Notes: generated from the letters alone by a model not told the origin. 64,000 nucleotides of DNA from Acidiluteibacter sp963716125 (GCA_963716125.1 OY970294.1:2170001-2234000); one strand, 5' to 3'; shown: positions 28,087 to 36,469, counted from the first letter of the stretch. Made by a program: numbers and translations.

Positions 28087-29358
28087 GGTACGGTAAAGGG
28101 ACATCCTTTACAAAGATAAAGGGACATAGTTTACACTTATGAGACGTATAATCTGAACATCAATACAGATTATTATGCCTTGGAAAGTAACAACAACTAT
28201 GGAACAAAAATTAGAATTTATCAGTGCATGGCGAACTCAGAAACACACCATCACAGAATTATGTAGAACATTCGAAATTTCTCGACCAACCGCTTACAAA
28301 ATGATTGATCGGTTCGAAAAATTTGGAATAGAAGGACTTTTAGATCGAAAGAAAACACCTAAGAGTCATCCTAACAAAACACTTGAAAAAGTAGAGCGAA
28401 ACATCCTTGATTTAAAGGAAAAATATCCTCGTTGGGGAGCCAAAAAAATAAGGGTACTATTGTTTAAAAGCTGTTTGGAGGAAGATATTCCATCAGTGGT
28501 TACTGTTCATAATATTCTACATAAAAATGGGCTAGTTAAACCTCAAAGGCGTCATAAAAGAGTAAAACCAGTCTTTCCCATTTTTGACCCAAAAGAGTGT
28601 AATGAAATTTGGAGTGCAGACTACAAAGGAAAGTTCTATATGGGCAATAATAAATACTGCCATACACTTACAATTGCGGACTCAAAAAGTAGATTTTTAT
28701 TTGCTTCAAAAGGCCATTATCATGAAAATACAAAATTGGTAAAGGCAGAGTTTACAAGGGTTTTCAGAATATATGGTATGCCTAAACAAATACATACTGA
28801 TAATGGAAGTCCATTTGGATCAGTGCGAGCAATTCAACGATTTACTAGACTTTCATATTGGTTTATAGAACTTGGAATAATGCCAGTGTTTTCTGATCCT
28901 GCACACCCAGAACAAAACGGAAGACATGAACGAATGCACAGAGATTTAAAAGCTGCTTGTGCAAAACCTTCAGCATACGATTTGAAGAGTCAACAAAGAC
29001 GTTTAAACCATTTTATGAAGGAGTTTAATCACGAACGACCTCACGAAGCTTTAGACATGAAAACACCAGGAGAAGTTCATAATTTTTCAACTAGACCATT
29101 CCCAGAAAGAATACCAAAATTTGAATATGACTCTGACATGAAAGTTCAGATTGTAACACAAAACGGTGCACTTAGATGGGCTACTCATTATTGGGTGTAT
29201 ATTACAATAGCTTTAAAGGGTAAATATGTTGGATTAAAACCTATGGGAAATGGAATTTGGAGAGTATATTATAGAAACGTATTTTTAGGTTTCTTTGATG
29301 AATTAAATAAAAGAGATAAAATTAAATCAATAAGGTTATGTCAAAACTTAGTGTAAAG
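28087..29358 (+). mobile_element. IS481-like insertion sequence
   Basis: The left end holds two direct repeats, TAAAGGGACATCCTTTACA and TAAAGGGACATAGTTTACA (28094-28135), likely transposase-binding sites. The right end is about GTGTAAAG (29351-29358), complementary to the left TTTACAC. The ends are approximate and I see no clear target duplication. It separates repeat 27882-28080 from the promoter block at 29359-29400. Confidence 0.65.
28175..29356 (+). CDS. IS481-like transposase (HTH + DDE integrase core)
   Basis: 393 residues. N-terminal helix-turn-helix (ITELCRTFEISRPTAYKMI, 26-44), then the integrase core with D149 (WSADYKGKF), D209 (HTDNGSPFG) and E252 (NGRHERMHRD). All three catalytic residues are intact. 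The C-terminal ~70 residues form a small beta-rich domain often found in IS481-type enzymes. Confidence 0.9.
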   Translation: MPWKVTTTMEQKLEFISAWRTQKHTITELCRTFEISRPTAYKMIDRFEKFGIEGLLDRKKTPKSHPNKTLEKVERNILDLKEKYPRWGAKKIRVLLFKSCLEEDIPSVVTVHNILHKNGLVKPQRRHKRVKPVFPIFDPKECNEIWSADYKGKFYMGNNKYCHTLTIADSKSRFLFASKGHYHENTKLVKAEFTRVFRIYGMPKQIHTDNGSPFGSVRAIQRFTRLSYWFIELGIMPVFSDPAHPEQNGRHERMHRDLKAACAKPSAYDLKSQQRRLNHFMKEFNHERPHEALDMKTPGEVHNFSTRPFPERIPKFEYDSDMKVQIVTQNGALRWATHYWVYITIALKGKYVGLKPMGNGIWRVYYRNVFLGFFDELNKRDKIKSIRLCQNLV

Positions 29359-29402
29359 CATGTATCTTTAACTTTGTAAACTATGTATCTTAACGAACAG
29401 CT
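29359..29402 (+). promoter_or_regulatory. repeat-derived promoter cut off from its upstream part by the IS
   Basis: CATGTATCTTTAACTTTGTA then AACTATGTATCTTAACGAACA is the 3' block of the island repeats. TAACTTTG remains, but the hairpins and the -33-like TTTG found 17 bp upstream in complete copies are replaced by the IS end. Confidence 0.6.
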
Positions 29403-29423
29403 AAAAAACCGACATCTTTTAAA

Positions 29424-29789
29424 ATGAAATTCCTCATCTCAACAATAATTTTGACACTGACGACTTGTGTGGGACAAAGACAAAATTTGGACTATCCAAC
29501 TAAAATTGAAGAAATCAAGGAAGTGACTCTGACCCGACCCGACAAAGAATCGAAAGGTAAATTCGCGACTATCAAAGATTTGACTGAAGAACAGACAAAG
29601 GAACTCTTGAAAACCCTTGATAACTCAAAACCAGTCGGCCTGATGAAGTTCATTCCGGACTACTATATCGTTTTTTCGACCACAAACAATGAAACCAGAA
29701 GAATAAAAATTAACGGGAACAAAATAAAGGGTTACGATAATGACTATACTTATGAAATTGAAAATCTTGATTTCTTAAAAGAATTTTAA
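29424..29789 (+). CDS. putative small lipoprotein/secreted protein
   Basis: 121 residues. The N-terminus is hydrophobic (FLISTIILTLTTC) with a plausible lipobox ending at Cys15. The mature part is charged and mixed alpha/beta with no named domain. It shares a repeat-free interval with the next lipoprotein gene (27 bp apart), so the two may form a two-gene cassette. Function unknown. Confidence 0.6.
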   Translation: MKFLISTIILTLTTCVGQRQNLDYPTKIEEIKEVTLTRPDKESKGKFATIKDLTEEQTKELLKTLDNSKPVGLMKFIPDYYIVFSTTNNETRRIKINGNKIKGYDNDYTYEIENLDFLKEF

Positions 29790-29816
29790 AAAGAAAAAAA
29801 AAGTACACAATCAAAA

Positions 29817-30488
29817 ATGAATAAGCTACTGATTATATCAATATTTTTCTTAATGTCAATTTCGGCTTGTGACGTAGCATTCGTGGAGCAGAAAACAGTC
29901 GAGGAAAATGTTGACTCAACCTTTAATGATAATCAATCTTCGAAAAGACCAATGGATTACTTTGTGCAGGCAAATGGGTTTGCTAAAAATGTGCTTGGAG
30001 ATAAATTAAGGAGAAATGATTTTAATAATCTAAGCGAAGCACCAAGACATGTTGAAATATTCTCTACTGACGGTCTTAAAAAAATAGTTGCGTTTTCGAA
30101 TAAAGATTATCCAAAATCTATAAAACCAACTCAATATGAACACTTCACATTATTTTGTTTGGAATATTCAAACTCAAAAGAGGCTAAATTATCTTTTCAG
30201 AATCTTCGAAAAATGACTGAAAAAGATTTTTTAAATGACTCTCTTGACGAAATAATTATTCAGAAAATAAAGTTTATTAATGGACAGTCTAAGCCAGGTG
30301 GGCTAATTACACAAAGGGGGAATTGGGTTTTTAGTTTAATTGAGACTTGCAGAGATACCCCTATTGGCGGAACTTGGATAGAATATGAAGACTTGTTTGT
30401 AAGCTTTTTAAAAGATGACCCAAAAGAAAGAATTGATGTCTTGAATGCTGATTGTGGTAAAATGAAATATAATCAAGAAGAAAAATAA
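29817..30488 (+). CDS. putative lipoprotein
   Basis: 223 residues with a clear lipobox, MSISAC (Cys18). The mature part begins with an acidic linker, then a mixed domain that contains two further Cys in the last third (ETCRDTP and NADCGK), which could form a disulfide outside the cytoplasm. No family recognised. It is the second gene after the repeat-derived promoter and is followed by an attC-like repeat at once. Confidence 0.65.
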   Translation: MNKLLIISIFFLMSISACDVAFVEQKTVEENVDSTFNDNQSSKRPMDYFVQANGFAKNVLGDKLRRNDFNNLSEAPRHVEIFSTDGLKKIVAFSNKDYPKSIKPTQYEHFTLFCLEYSNSKEAKLSFQNLRKMTEKDFLNDSLDEIIIQKIKFINGQSKPGGLITQRGNWVFSLIETCRDTPIGGTWIEYEDLFVSFLKDDPKERIDVLNADCGKMKYNQEEK

Positions 30489-30495
30489 AGCAAGT

Positions 30496-30705
30496 GCACA
30501 ACATCATATAAAAATCATATGGCGTCAGCGGGTTACGTGAGTTTTGTGGTTGTCTGAAATCCCACAAAATCGCTTTGGCGATTTTTTCTGAAAAAGGGAA
30601 ATTAAAAAAACGCAAAGCGTTTTTGCTCATTAGTAATCCCGAAGTTTCGGGAGCAAATTGTATCTTTACTTATCGCCCTACAATTCTTATATAGGCGCTG
30701 TAATT
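30496..30705 (+). repeat. attC-like repeat
   Basis: Start GCACAACATCATATAAAAAT pairs with end ATTCTTATATAGGCGCTGTAA. Interior: AAAATCGCTTTGGCGATTTT, AAAACGCAAAGCGTTTTT and the CCCGAAGTTTCGGG hairpin, then a TATCTTTA box. It closes the lipoprotein cassette. The next cassette (AAA-ATPase/TOPRIM) lies in the opposite orientation. Confidence 0.6.
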
Positions 30706-30733
30706 AACATAAAAACAGTGAATTAACGCTATT

Positions 30734-31450
30734 TTACGATACTATTTCTAGTGTTTTACTACCATAATAATCATAAATAAATACAGGAAACCCACTTAAT
30801 ACTGCAACTGTAGAATCTATTTTTATATATTTCTCTCTTTGATTTTTAAATATTACACTTTGCGAATAATTTTCAATTGGAAAATCATATTGATTATTTA
30901 CTATATAGTTCATTTTGTTCAAATGATTTTCAACTAAATTTTTCCATGTTTCTTTAGAATATTTTGAAAAATGTAAGTATTTTGTGTCACATTGAGAACC
31001 AACAATTTGTTTATATCGAATATTCTTTTTCGCTTTTACTTTGAGAAACTTGAAATCTATTTTATCAGATAAATGCTTAATACTTTCAACCATGGGATAA
31101 CTAATCAACAACTTTCCTGATTCAGTTTCTTCATTAAACATTTCTAACATCATTTCAAGAGAATTATCGTCAGCTAATGTAGAATGTCCATCATAATCAA
31201 AAAACAAATAAATCTCTGCAAAATCACTCCTATTATATTCATTTAAAACTTCCCTATTTGAAGGTTTTTCCTTTAATAATGAAAAAGTATCTAAATCAGG
31301 ATCAGCAGAAATAGCTTTATGCAATTGATAAATTTCGGCACAAAAGGCACACTTAATCAAAGTTTTGTCTTTAAAAAAGAATTTCGTCAAACTTTTAACT
31401 AATTTATCTTCAGCACTTTCTCCTTCAAAAACAAATAAAATATTAGACAT
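30734..31450 (-). CDS. TOPRIM-like nuclease subunit of an AAA-ATPase/TOPRIM defence pair (AbiL/PARIS-like)
   Basis: 238 residues. The fold starts with ILFVFEGESAED (Glu9/Glu11 of the TOPRIM strand-1 loop), followed by YLFFDYDGH with D85-x-D87, the metal-binding DxD. YPMVESIKHL (~131) follows as in OLD/RloB/DUF4435-like effectors. Probably a toxic nuclease held or triggered by the ATPase encoded just upstream; the genes overlap by 8 bp. Family assignment is from motifs only; AbiLii, RloB and AriB are all possible relatives. Confidence 0.7.
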   Translation of the reverse strand: MSNILFVFEGESAEDKLVKSLTKFFFKDKTLIKCAFCAEIYQLHKAISADPDLDTFSLLKEKPSNREVLNEYNRSDFAEIYLFFDYDGHSTLADDNSLEMMLEMFNEETESGKLLISYPMVESIKHLSDKIDFKFLKVKAKKNIRYKQIVGSQCDTKYLHFSKYSKETWKNLVENHLNKMNYIVNNQYDFPIENYSQSVIFKNQREKYIKIDSTVAVLSGFPVFIYDYYGSKTLEIVS

Positions 31451-32558
31451 CGAAAGAACCTGCTTTATACATTTTCTCTAAATTATGTGCTTCTCTTAAC
31501 TCTTTATCTGTCCTTTTCGAAAGTGGCTTTATAGTATGTTTATTCATAACAAAATAACAATCAGGTCTTAAAAGGTCATTAGTCATAATTGATGTATTAT
31601 GAGTTGTTAAAACAAATTGCATATCTAATTTTTTAAGTTCTTCAACTATTAATTTAGATAACTCATGATGATAAAATGCATCAAACTCATCTATAAATAA
31701 AAATGTAACTTTTGACTGTTCTTTCAAGCGTTGTAACCAAAAATAAAAAAGAGTCAATGCTTTAGTGCCTTGAGATGCAATTTTATAAAATGAAATTGTT
31801 TTGCCATCAAAATCAAATGCAATAATATTTTTTTCTGACTCTTTTACTACTTTAAGTTTACATTCTATTCCTGCTATGTTTAAAAAAGATTCTAAATCCT
31901 TAACATTACCTCTTTCAATTATATCTTCTTGAATACCTCTTGAGCCAACTTCAATACCTAGATAAGCGTTTCCGTCTAATGACCTAAAAAATAGCATCCC
32001 TTCAATGAATTTAAAAAAACACAAAAAACCTTTATTAAAAACATCATCTTCTGCTAAAACAGAATTATTTTTTAAATATTTTAATACAGATAAATTAACA
32101 TTCTTTATATCGTTATTAAGACTTTCAGCTCCTTTAAGGTTTATTTTTGCTTTGCTACTAACCTCTCTATCAATTTCAGCAATTAAGGTTTCTCCAATTG
32201 AAAAACTCTCGTAAACAATATTTTTATTGTCTGATTTCTTATATATATAAACGATTTTTTTTGAATCAATTAAGAATTCATAACGAAATGTGGCAAATTT
32301 TGATGGATTTAAAGCATTTAAATAGTAATCATATTCGGAATCGCCATGTTCAGTATCAGTAAGGTGACTAATTATATCAAAAATAGCTAATCCTAAATTC
32401 GATTTACCAACTCCATTTTTACCATATACTATAGCATTCTCAACTATGCCTTCAAATACGCTTTCTTTATTAAAATTATAGCCATTTGTATTTTGTAAAT
32501 CAAACACAAATTCTTCGTTAAAACTTTTAAAATTACTTACACTAAATTTAGTTAACAT
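31443..32558 (-). CDS. AAA/ABC-type ATPase of a defence pair (AAA_21; AbiLi/AriA-like)
   Basis: 371 residues. It begins LTKFSVSNFKSFNEE, the usual opening of SMC/OLD-like ATPases. Walker A is YGKNGVGKSN (45-54), an SQGTK signature-like loop is at 262-266, Walker B LFIDEFDAF (287-295) and the switch His in LTTHNT (318-323). It would sense a phage signal and release or activate the TOPRIM partner. It is on the minus strand, opposite to almost all neighbouring cassette genes. Confidence 0.8.
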   Translation of the reverse strand: MLTKFSVSNFKSFNEEFVFDLQNTNGYNFNKESVFEGIVENAIVYGKNGVGKSNLGLAIFDIISHLTDTEHGDSEYDYYLNALNPSKFATFRYEFLIDSKKIVYIYKKSDNKNIVYESFSIGETLIAEIDREVSSKAKINLKGAESLNNDIKNVNLSVLKYLKNNSVLAEDDVFNKGFLCFFKFIEGMLFFRSLDGNAYLGIEVGSRGIQEDIIERGNVKDLESFLNIAGIECKLKVVKESEKNIIAFDFDGKTISFYKIASQGTKALTLFYFWLQRLKEQSKVTFLFIDEFDAFYHHELSKLIVEELKKLDMQFVLTTHNTSIMTNDLLRPDCYFVMNKHTIKPLSKRTDKELREAHNLEKMYKAGSFDV

Positions 32559-32661
32559 TTTAAATTATCATTTAAATTCAGTCAAAGTTACGAAACTAAA
32601 TTTAAATGCCGTATTTTTTTTACGGATATTAAATGTTATGAATGTTAAAATAAAAAACTAC

Positions 32662-32885
32662 AGCTAACATCATATAAAAATCATAGGTCAGCAGCGGGTT
32701 AAGAGAGTTATGTGGTTGTCTGAAATTCCACAAAATCGCTTTGGCGATTTTTTCTAAAAAGAGAAAATTTAAAAAACGTAAAGCGTTTTTGCTCGTTAGT
32801 AATCCCGAAGTTTCGGGAGCAAAGTTTATCTTTGTCTAAAGTATGTATCTTTAACTTTGTAAACTATTTATCTTAACGAACATTG
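32662..32885 (+). repeat. island repeat with promoter-type 3' end
   Basis: Starts AGCTAACATCATATAAAAAT. Hairpins AAAATCGCTTTGGCGATTTT and CCCGAAGTTTCGGG. Then TTTATCTTTG, a 17-bp spacer and TAACTTTG, that is -33 TTTG and -7 TAnnTTTG boxes. It ends CTTAACGAACATTG, 7 bp before the ATG of the next gene. Confidence 0.65.
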
Positions 32886-32892
32886 TCTTAAA

Positions 32893-33480
32893 ATGAAAAA
32901 TCTACTTATTTTAACTCTCATTTTTTTCTGTTTCAATTCTACTAAAGCTCAAATTTTAACAGTAAAAATACTATCATAGAATAATACAATTCCTCTTGAA
33001 AATGTAAAATTAATTGAGTCAGTTATAAATGACACTATAGTTAAACGAACTGATTTTAATGGGTTGGTTAGTTTTAAAATATTAAAAAACAAAACCTATA
33101 GTTTGAATTGCTATTTCCTTGGATATGAACTTAAAAGAATAGAAAATATACATATTACAAGTCCAGATACTACTCTCTTAGAGGTAAATATGAAAAAGTG
33201 TACTATCATCGACACTTTAAAAAATTGTCCAATTGGAAATTCAAAAAAACATGTTATTCGAACCAAACCTGAATTGATGGTTAGCTATTCATTTGCATCA
33301 AAAAGGAAGGAGTATAAATATGCTAAAAAAATACAGAAACAAGGATATAGGACTCATATTGATAATGACGAAGAAGTATTGTTATATGTTCATGATAAAA
33401 ATGGAGCTGAACTATTAGATAATGCATCAGGTTGCACTAAATATTTATTTTGTAAAAAACATAAACTTGTTTTTAGGTAA
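32893..33480 (+). pseudogene. CarboxypepD_reg-like secreted protein with in-frame TAG
   Basis: ATG at 32893 starts a good signal peptide (MKNLLILTLIFFCFNSTKAQ). The frame meets TAG at 32977-32979 (codon 29) and continues open to 33480 with IPLENVKLIE, DFNGLVSFKI and YFLGYELKRI, the pattern of a carboxypeptidase-regulatory-like beta-sandwich. Intact length would be 195 residues. Re-initiation further in would lose the signal peptide, so the gene is probably inactive unless TAG is suppressed or is a sequencing error. Confidence 0.7.
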
Positions 33481-33816
33481 ATATTTATCTTATTCTCCGA
33501 GAAAGTATCGACCAATAAATCTTTTAATTAATTTCTGCAAAATTGTCAAGTCCCCACTTTTCGTCACGACTTGACTTATTCCAAAACCGATATTTGTTAA
33601 GTGCTAAATTGTGGCTAATCCACTTTGCATTACCGCTTGACAACAAAGCTGATATTTCATTTCTGCAAACACACCACTACCCGCTTCGTATTAACGGCTG
33701 AACGATTACAAGGCTCAATTGCTCAACCCAAATGGACTAAGTTTACTGCCAAATATCAAATTTATCAGCTTTTAATTATCGGTAGGACTGATAGCCAGAC
33801 CCAATGTTGATAGACT
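33481..33816. other. cassette interval without a convincing gene
   Basis: Between the pseudogene and the next repeat. It is richer in GC and C than its surroundings ('aagtccccacttttcgtcacgacttg'). The longest frame is a 61-codon one (33625-33810) without any protein-like pattern. It could be a non-coding cassette or a decayed gene. Confidence 0.4.
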
Positions 33817-34060
33817 GATAACAATAAAAAAAGCCCATAATATTATGTAAAATTCATTGGAAGTAAGTAGGTTATGAAAGCTTTTCTATTATCTGTTAAG
33901 CCCGGAAAATCGCTTTGACAATTTTCTTATCAGGATAATATTAAAAATCGCAAAGCGATTTTGCTCATTAATAATCCAGAAGTTTCGGGAGCAAAGTTTA
34001 TCTTTGTCTAAAGCCTCTATCTTTAACTTTGTAAACTATGTATCTTAACGAACATTGAAA
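33817..34060 (+). repeat. island repeat with promoter-type 3' end
   Basis: Starts GATAACAATAAAAAAAGCCC; then ATTATGTAAAATTCATTGG, shared with the copies at 18712 and 37620. AAAATCGCTTTG pairs with CAAAGCGATTTT. TTTCGGGAGCAAAG and TTTATCTTTG precede TAACTTTGTAAACTATG and AACGAACATTG. The sequence immediately precedes the ATG at 34064. Confidence 0.65.
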
Positions 34061-34063
34061 AAA

Positions 34064-34564
34064 ATGAAAAAATCTCTAATCATTTTACTGACTATATCGC
34101 CACTTCTTGTTTTTGCGGAAGGACAAGATGCTTTAGGTGTTTTTCTTGACACTATTGATTTCATTAAAATTTTTAGTATTTGGGCAGTTGTGATTTTCGC
34201 ATTTATCAAAATTTTCAACTACATAAAACCAAACAAATTAGATAAACGAAAAAAGAAAATAGTATGGTTCGCAACGGGACTTATTGCCTTATTTATATGG
34301 TCAATGATAAAACACGATCCTTATCATGACGGTCCAATTGACTCAATATTTAAGAAAAAACTGACTTTTGACCCAAATGAGACTAAACCTGATAGTACAA
34401 TTGAATACGTATGGTCTGTTAACAAAAACGAAGAGGGGGTATATATTTGGATTGACAACAAAAAGATATTTGTCCGCAAATTTACAGAGAAGGAAATAGC
34501 ACACGAAGGGCTTAATGATTCATTGACCATGTTTACAGTAAGAGGATGGGAAAAAGAAAAATAA
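34064..34564 (+). CDS. hypothetical membrane protein with signal peptide
   Basis: 166 residues. N-terminal hydrophobic segment (KSLIILLTISPLLVFAEGQ) likely a signal peptide, then two membrane helices (about 29-50 and 66-84) and a soluble C-terminal domain with KNEEGVYIWIDNKKIFV. The TTG at 34055 belongs to the repeat end, so ATG at 34064 is preferred. No family recognised. Confidence 0.6.
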   Translation: MKKSLIILLTISPLLVFAEGQDALGVFLDTIDFIKIFSIWAVVIFAFIKIFNYIKPNKLDKRKKKIVWFATGLIALFIWSMIKHDPYHDGPIDSIFKKKLTFDPNETKPDSTIEYVWSVNKNEEGVYIWIDNKKIFVRKFTEKEIAHEGLNDSLTMFTVRGWEKEK

Positions 34565-34568
34565 CTAC

Positions 34569-34791
34569 CCACAACATCATATAAAAATCATAGGGGGTCA
34601 GCAGGTTACGATACTTTTATGGTTATCTGAAACTCCACAAAATCGCTTTGGCGATTTTATACTGAAAAGAGGAATTTATAAAAACGCCAAGCGTTTTTGC
34701 TAATTAGTAATCCCGAAGTTTCGGGAGCAAAGTTTATCTTTGTCTAAAGTATGTATCTTTAACTTTGTAAACTATTTATCTTAACGAACAT
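34569..34791 (+). repeat. island repeat with promoter-type 3' end
   Basis: Starts CCACAACATCATATAAAAAT. Palindromes AAAATCGCTTTGGCGATTTT and AAAACGCCAAGCGTTTTT, then CCCGAAGTTTCGGG. -33-like TTTG, 17-bp spacer, TAACTTTG, then CTTAACGAACAT. It begins 5 bp after the previous stop and ends 16 bp before the next ATG. Confidence 0.7.
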
Positions 34792-34806
34792 AAAAGAAAA
34801 TCGTCA

Positions 34807-35385
34807 ATGGAAAAAATAATTGCCATCATAATTATCCTAATCTCTCAAATTGATTCATATGCCCAATCGACAGAGCAGGATAATTGTTGCGACACAACCA
34901 GATACGAAGTCAAAAGCAATATTTTATATTTTCCAGAACTTAAAATTAAAATAGATGAAGAGTGGAAAACTTTTGATCTTCTTGACGAAAGAGCTATGCG
35001 ATTTGACTATAAATGTGAAGAAATCGAATTAAACGGAAAAGGCTCAAAAGAGTTAGTCATTCGATGGAGTAATGCAATTTATGGAACAGGTGGTGGTTTG
35101 ACAACAAAAGGAATTCAAATTTGGGATTTGGACAACGGAACAAGACTTCTAAATGAAATAATTTCTTGTTCTGATGAAAATTTTGGAAGACACGAAAATC
35201 CTTCCTATTTCATAGAATGCCAAAAACAAATTCACATTAAAGATCGAACAATCATAGTTTATGATAAAAACTGTAAAACTGAATGGTCAAATACCGAAGA
35301 AGTTCCTGACCCAACTTTAAACTGCGAATTGACGAAACTTAAAGGAGAATATACTTTTGTAGATGATAAACTAAAAAGGAAATAA
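34807..35385 (+). CDS. hypothetical secreted protein
   Basis: 192 residues with a signal peptide (KIIAIIIILISQIDSYAQ) likely cleaved after AYAQ-type residues near position 20. A CC pair follows (DNCCDTT), with further Cys at about 70, 118, 133, 153 and 169, suggesting disulfides. ELNGKGSKELVIRWSN resembles the E-L-x-G-D/N-G repeats of FG-GAP/integrin-like proteins, but only once. No function assigned. Confidence 0.6.
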   Translation: MEKIIAIIIILISQIDSYAQSTEQDNCCDTTRYEVKSNILYFPELKIKIDEEWKTFDLLDERAMRFDYKCEEIELNGKGSKELVIRWSNAIYGTGGGLTTKGIQIWDLDNGTRLLNEIISCSDENFGRHENPSYFIECQKQIHIKDRTIIVYDKNCKTEWSNTEEVPDPTLNCELTKLKGEYTFVDDKLKRK

Positions 35386-35393
35386 AAACGTGT

Positions 35394-35558
35394 GGCAACA
35401 TTATATAAAAACTCATTGGTCGTCAGTAGGTTATAGTTGTTTGGTAATTATCTAAAACTCCACAAAATCTCTATGGCGATTTTACTAATTAATAATCAAG
35501 AGGTTTAAGAAGTAAATTGTATCTTTAACTTTGTAACCCATGTATCTTAACGAACATT
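35394..35558 (+). repeat. shorter island repeat with promoter-type 3' end
   Basis: Starts GGCAACATTATATAAAAACT. One of the two internal palindromes is missing, leaving ACAAAATCTCTATGGCGATTTT-like remains split over a deletion. Ends TAACTTTGTAACCCATGTAT then CTTAACGAACATT, 6 bp before the next ATG. Confidence 0.6.
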
Positions 35559-35564
35559 ACTTAG

Positions 35565-36161
35565 ATGAAAATAATTCCATTTTTTATTTTGCTCTTTTTC
35601 GCTAGTCTAGTAATTGGACAAAGCAATGATATTGTCATTAATACAAATAGACCTCTTATAAAAAGGCTTGATGTTGATTTATTCAGCGACCCAAGCGAGA
35701 TAGGGTTTAATGAATTGGATTACTTAATTGATAGAGTAACACTTGGAAGAATCAAAATCTATTATTTTAATGAGGATACTATATACTTTCGTATTAAATC
35801 TGATTTACCAATTATGATTTCGGGACTTAAATCATACACAGACAGCAAAATTATTATTAATAAAATCCCTAGAATAGATTATAATCCAATCGACTCTTTA
35901 TGGACTTCGACCGTAAAATACTTTGATAAAGATAGTTTAGACCTTTCAACTCAAGATACTGTAATCTATGTGCCAAATAATTCAACGAAGTCAAATTTTA
36001 AGCTAGAGACTATAACTATTAACAAGATAAAGTATAACCCTGAAATAATTTCAATTCCGACTGAATTTGGAGCAACTTATTGCACACCAGGAGAATTCTC
36101 AACAGAACAATACATAAAGAAGGTTGAAAAATTCCTCCACTACAAAATAAATAAAAACTAA
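35565..36161 (+). CDS. hypothetical secreted protein
   Basis: 198 residues. Signal peptide KIIPFFILLFFASLVIGQ, cleaved near residue 19. The mature part is rich in beta-forming segments and Asp/Ile/Asn, and a C-terminal TEFGATYCTPGEFS contains its only Cys. No known family. Immediately downstream of a repeat-borne promoter and upstream of another repeat. Confidence 0.6.
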   Translation: MKIIPFFILLFFASLVIGQSNDIVINTNRPLIKRLDVDLFSDPSEIGFNELDYLIDRVTLGRIKIYYFNEDTIYFRIKSDLPIMISGLKSYTDSKIIINKIPRIDYNPIDSLWTSTVKYFDKDSLDLSTQDTVIYVPNNSTKSNFKLETITINKIKYNPEIISIPTEFGATYCTPGEFSTEQYIKKVEKFLHYKINKN

Positions 36162-36364
36162 TGCTAACATTAAATATAGTGCATAGTGATTCAGTAGGTT
36201 AAGAAAAGTTCAATTACTCTTTGATACTCCGTAAAATTCGCAAGCGAATTTTGTAGAAAGAAAATGTACAAAATCTCAAGGCAATTTTACTAATTAATAA
36301 TCAAGAGGTTTAAGAAGTAAATTGTATCTTTAACTTTGTAACCCATGTATCTTAACGAACATTC
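36162..36364 (+). repeat. island repeat with promoter-type 3' end
   Basis: Starts TGCTAACATTAAATATAGTG, 1 bp after the previous stop. Palindrome AAAATTCGCAAGCGAATTTT, base-substituted relative to the other copies but still self-complementary. 3' end TAACTTTGTAACCCATGTAT then CTTAACGAACATT. A further 105 bp with no gene precedes the next ATG. Confidence 0.6.
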
Positions 36365-36469
36365 TAAGAAATCAAATAACATTTTATATTAGTATAGGAT
36401 AAGATATTAGTTTTCTATTAATTTGTTCTTTCTTAATATTATAATTTTTTACATAAATCTAATTAAACT

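Noticed and set aside
33625..33810. 61-codon frame as a gene
   Set aside because: No hydrophobic or domain-like pattern, and starts in a region of mixed composition. Likely chance.
34055..34063. TTG start for the membrane protein at 34064
   Set aside because: The TTG is part of the repeat's conserved end (GAACATTG) found before other genes as well.
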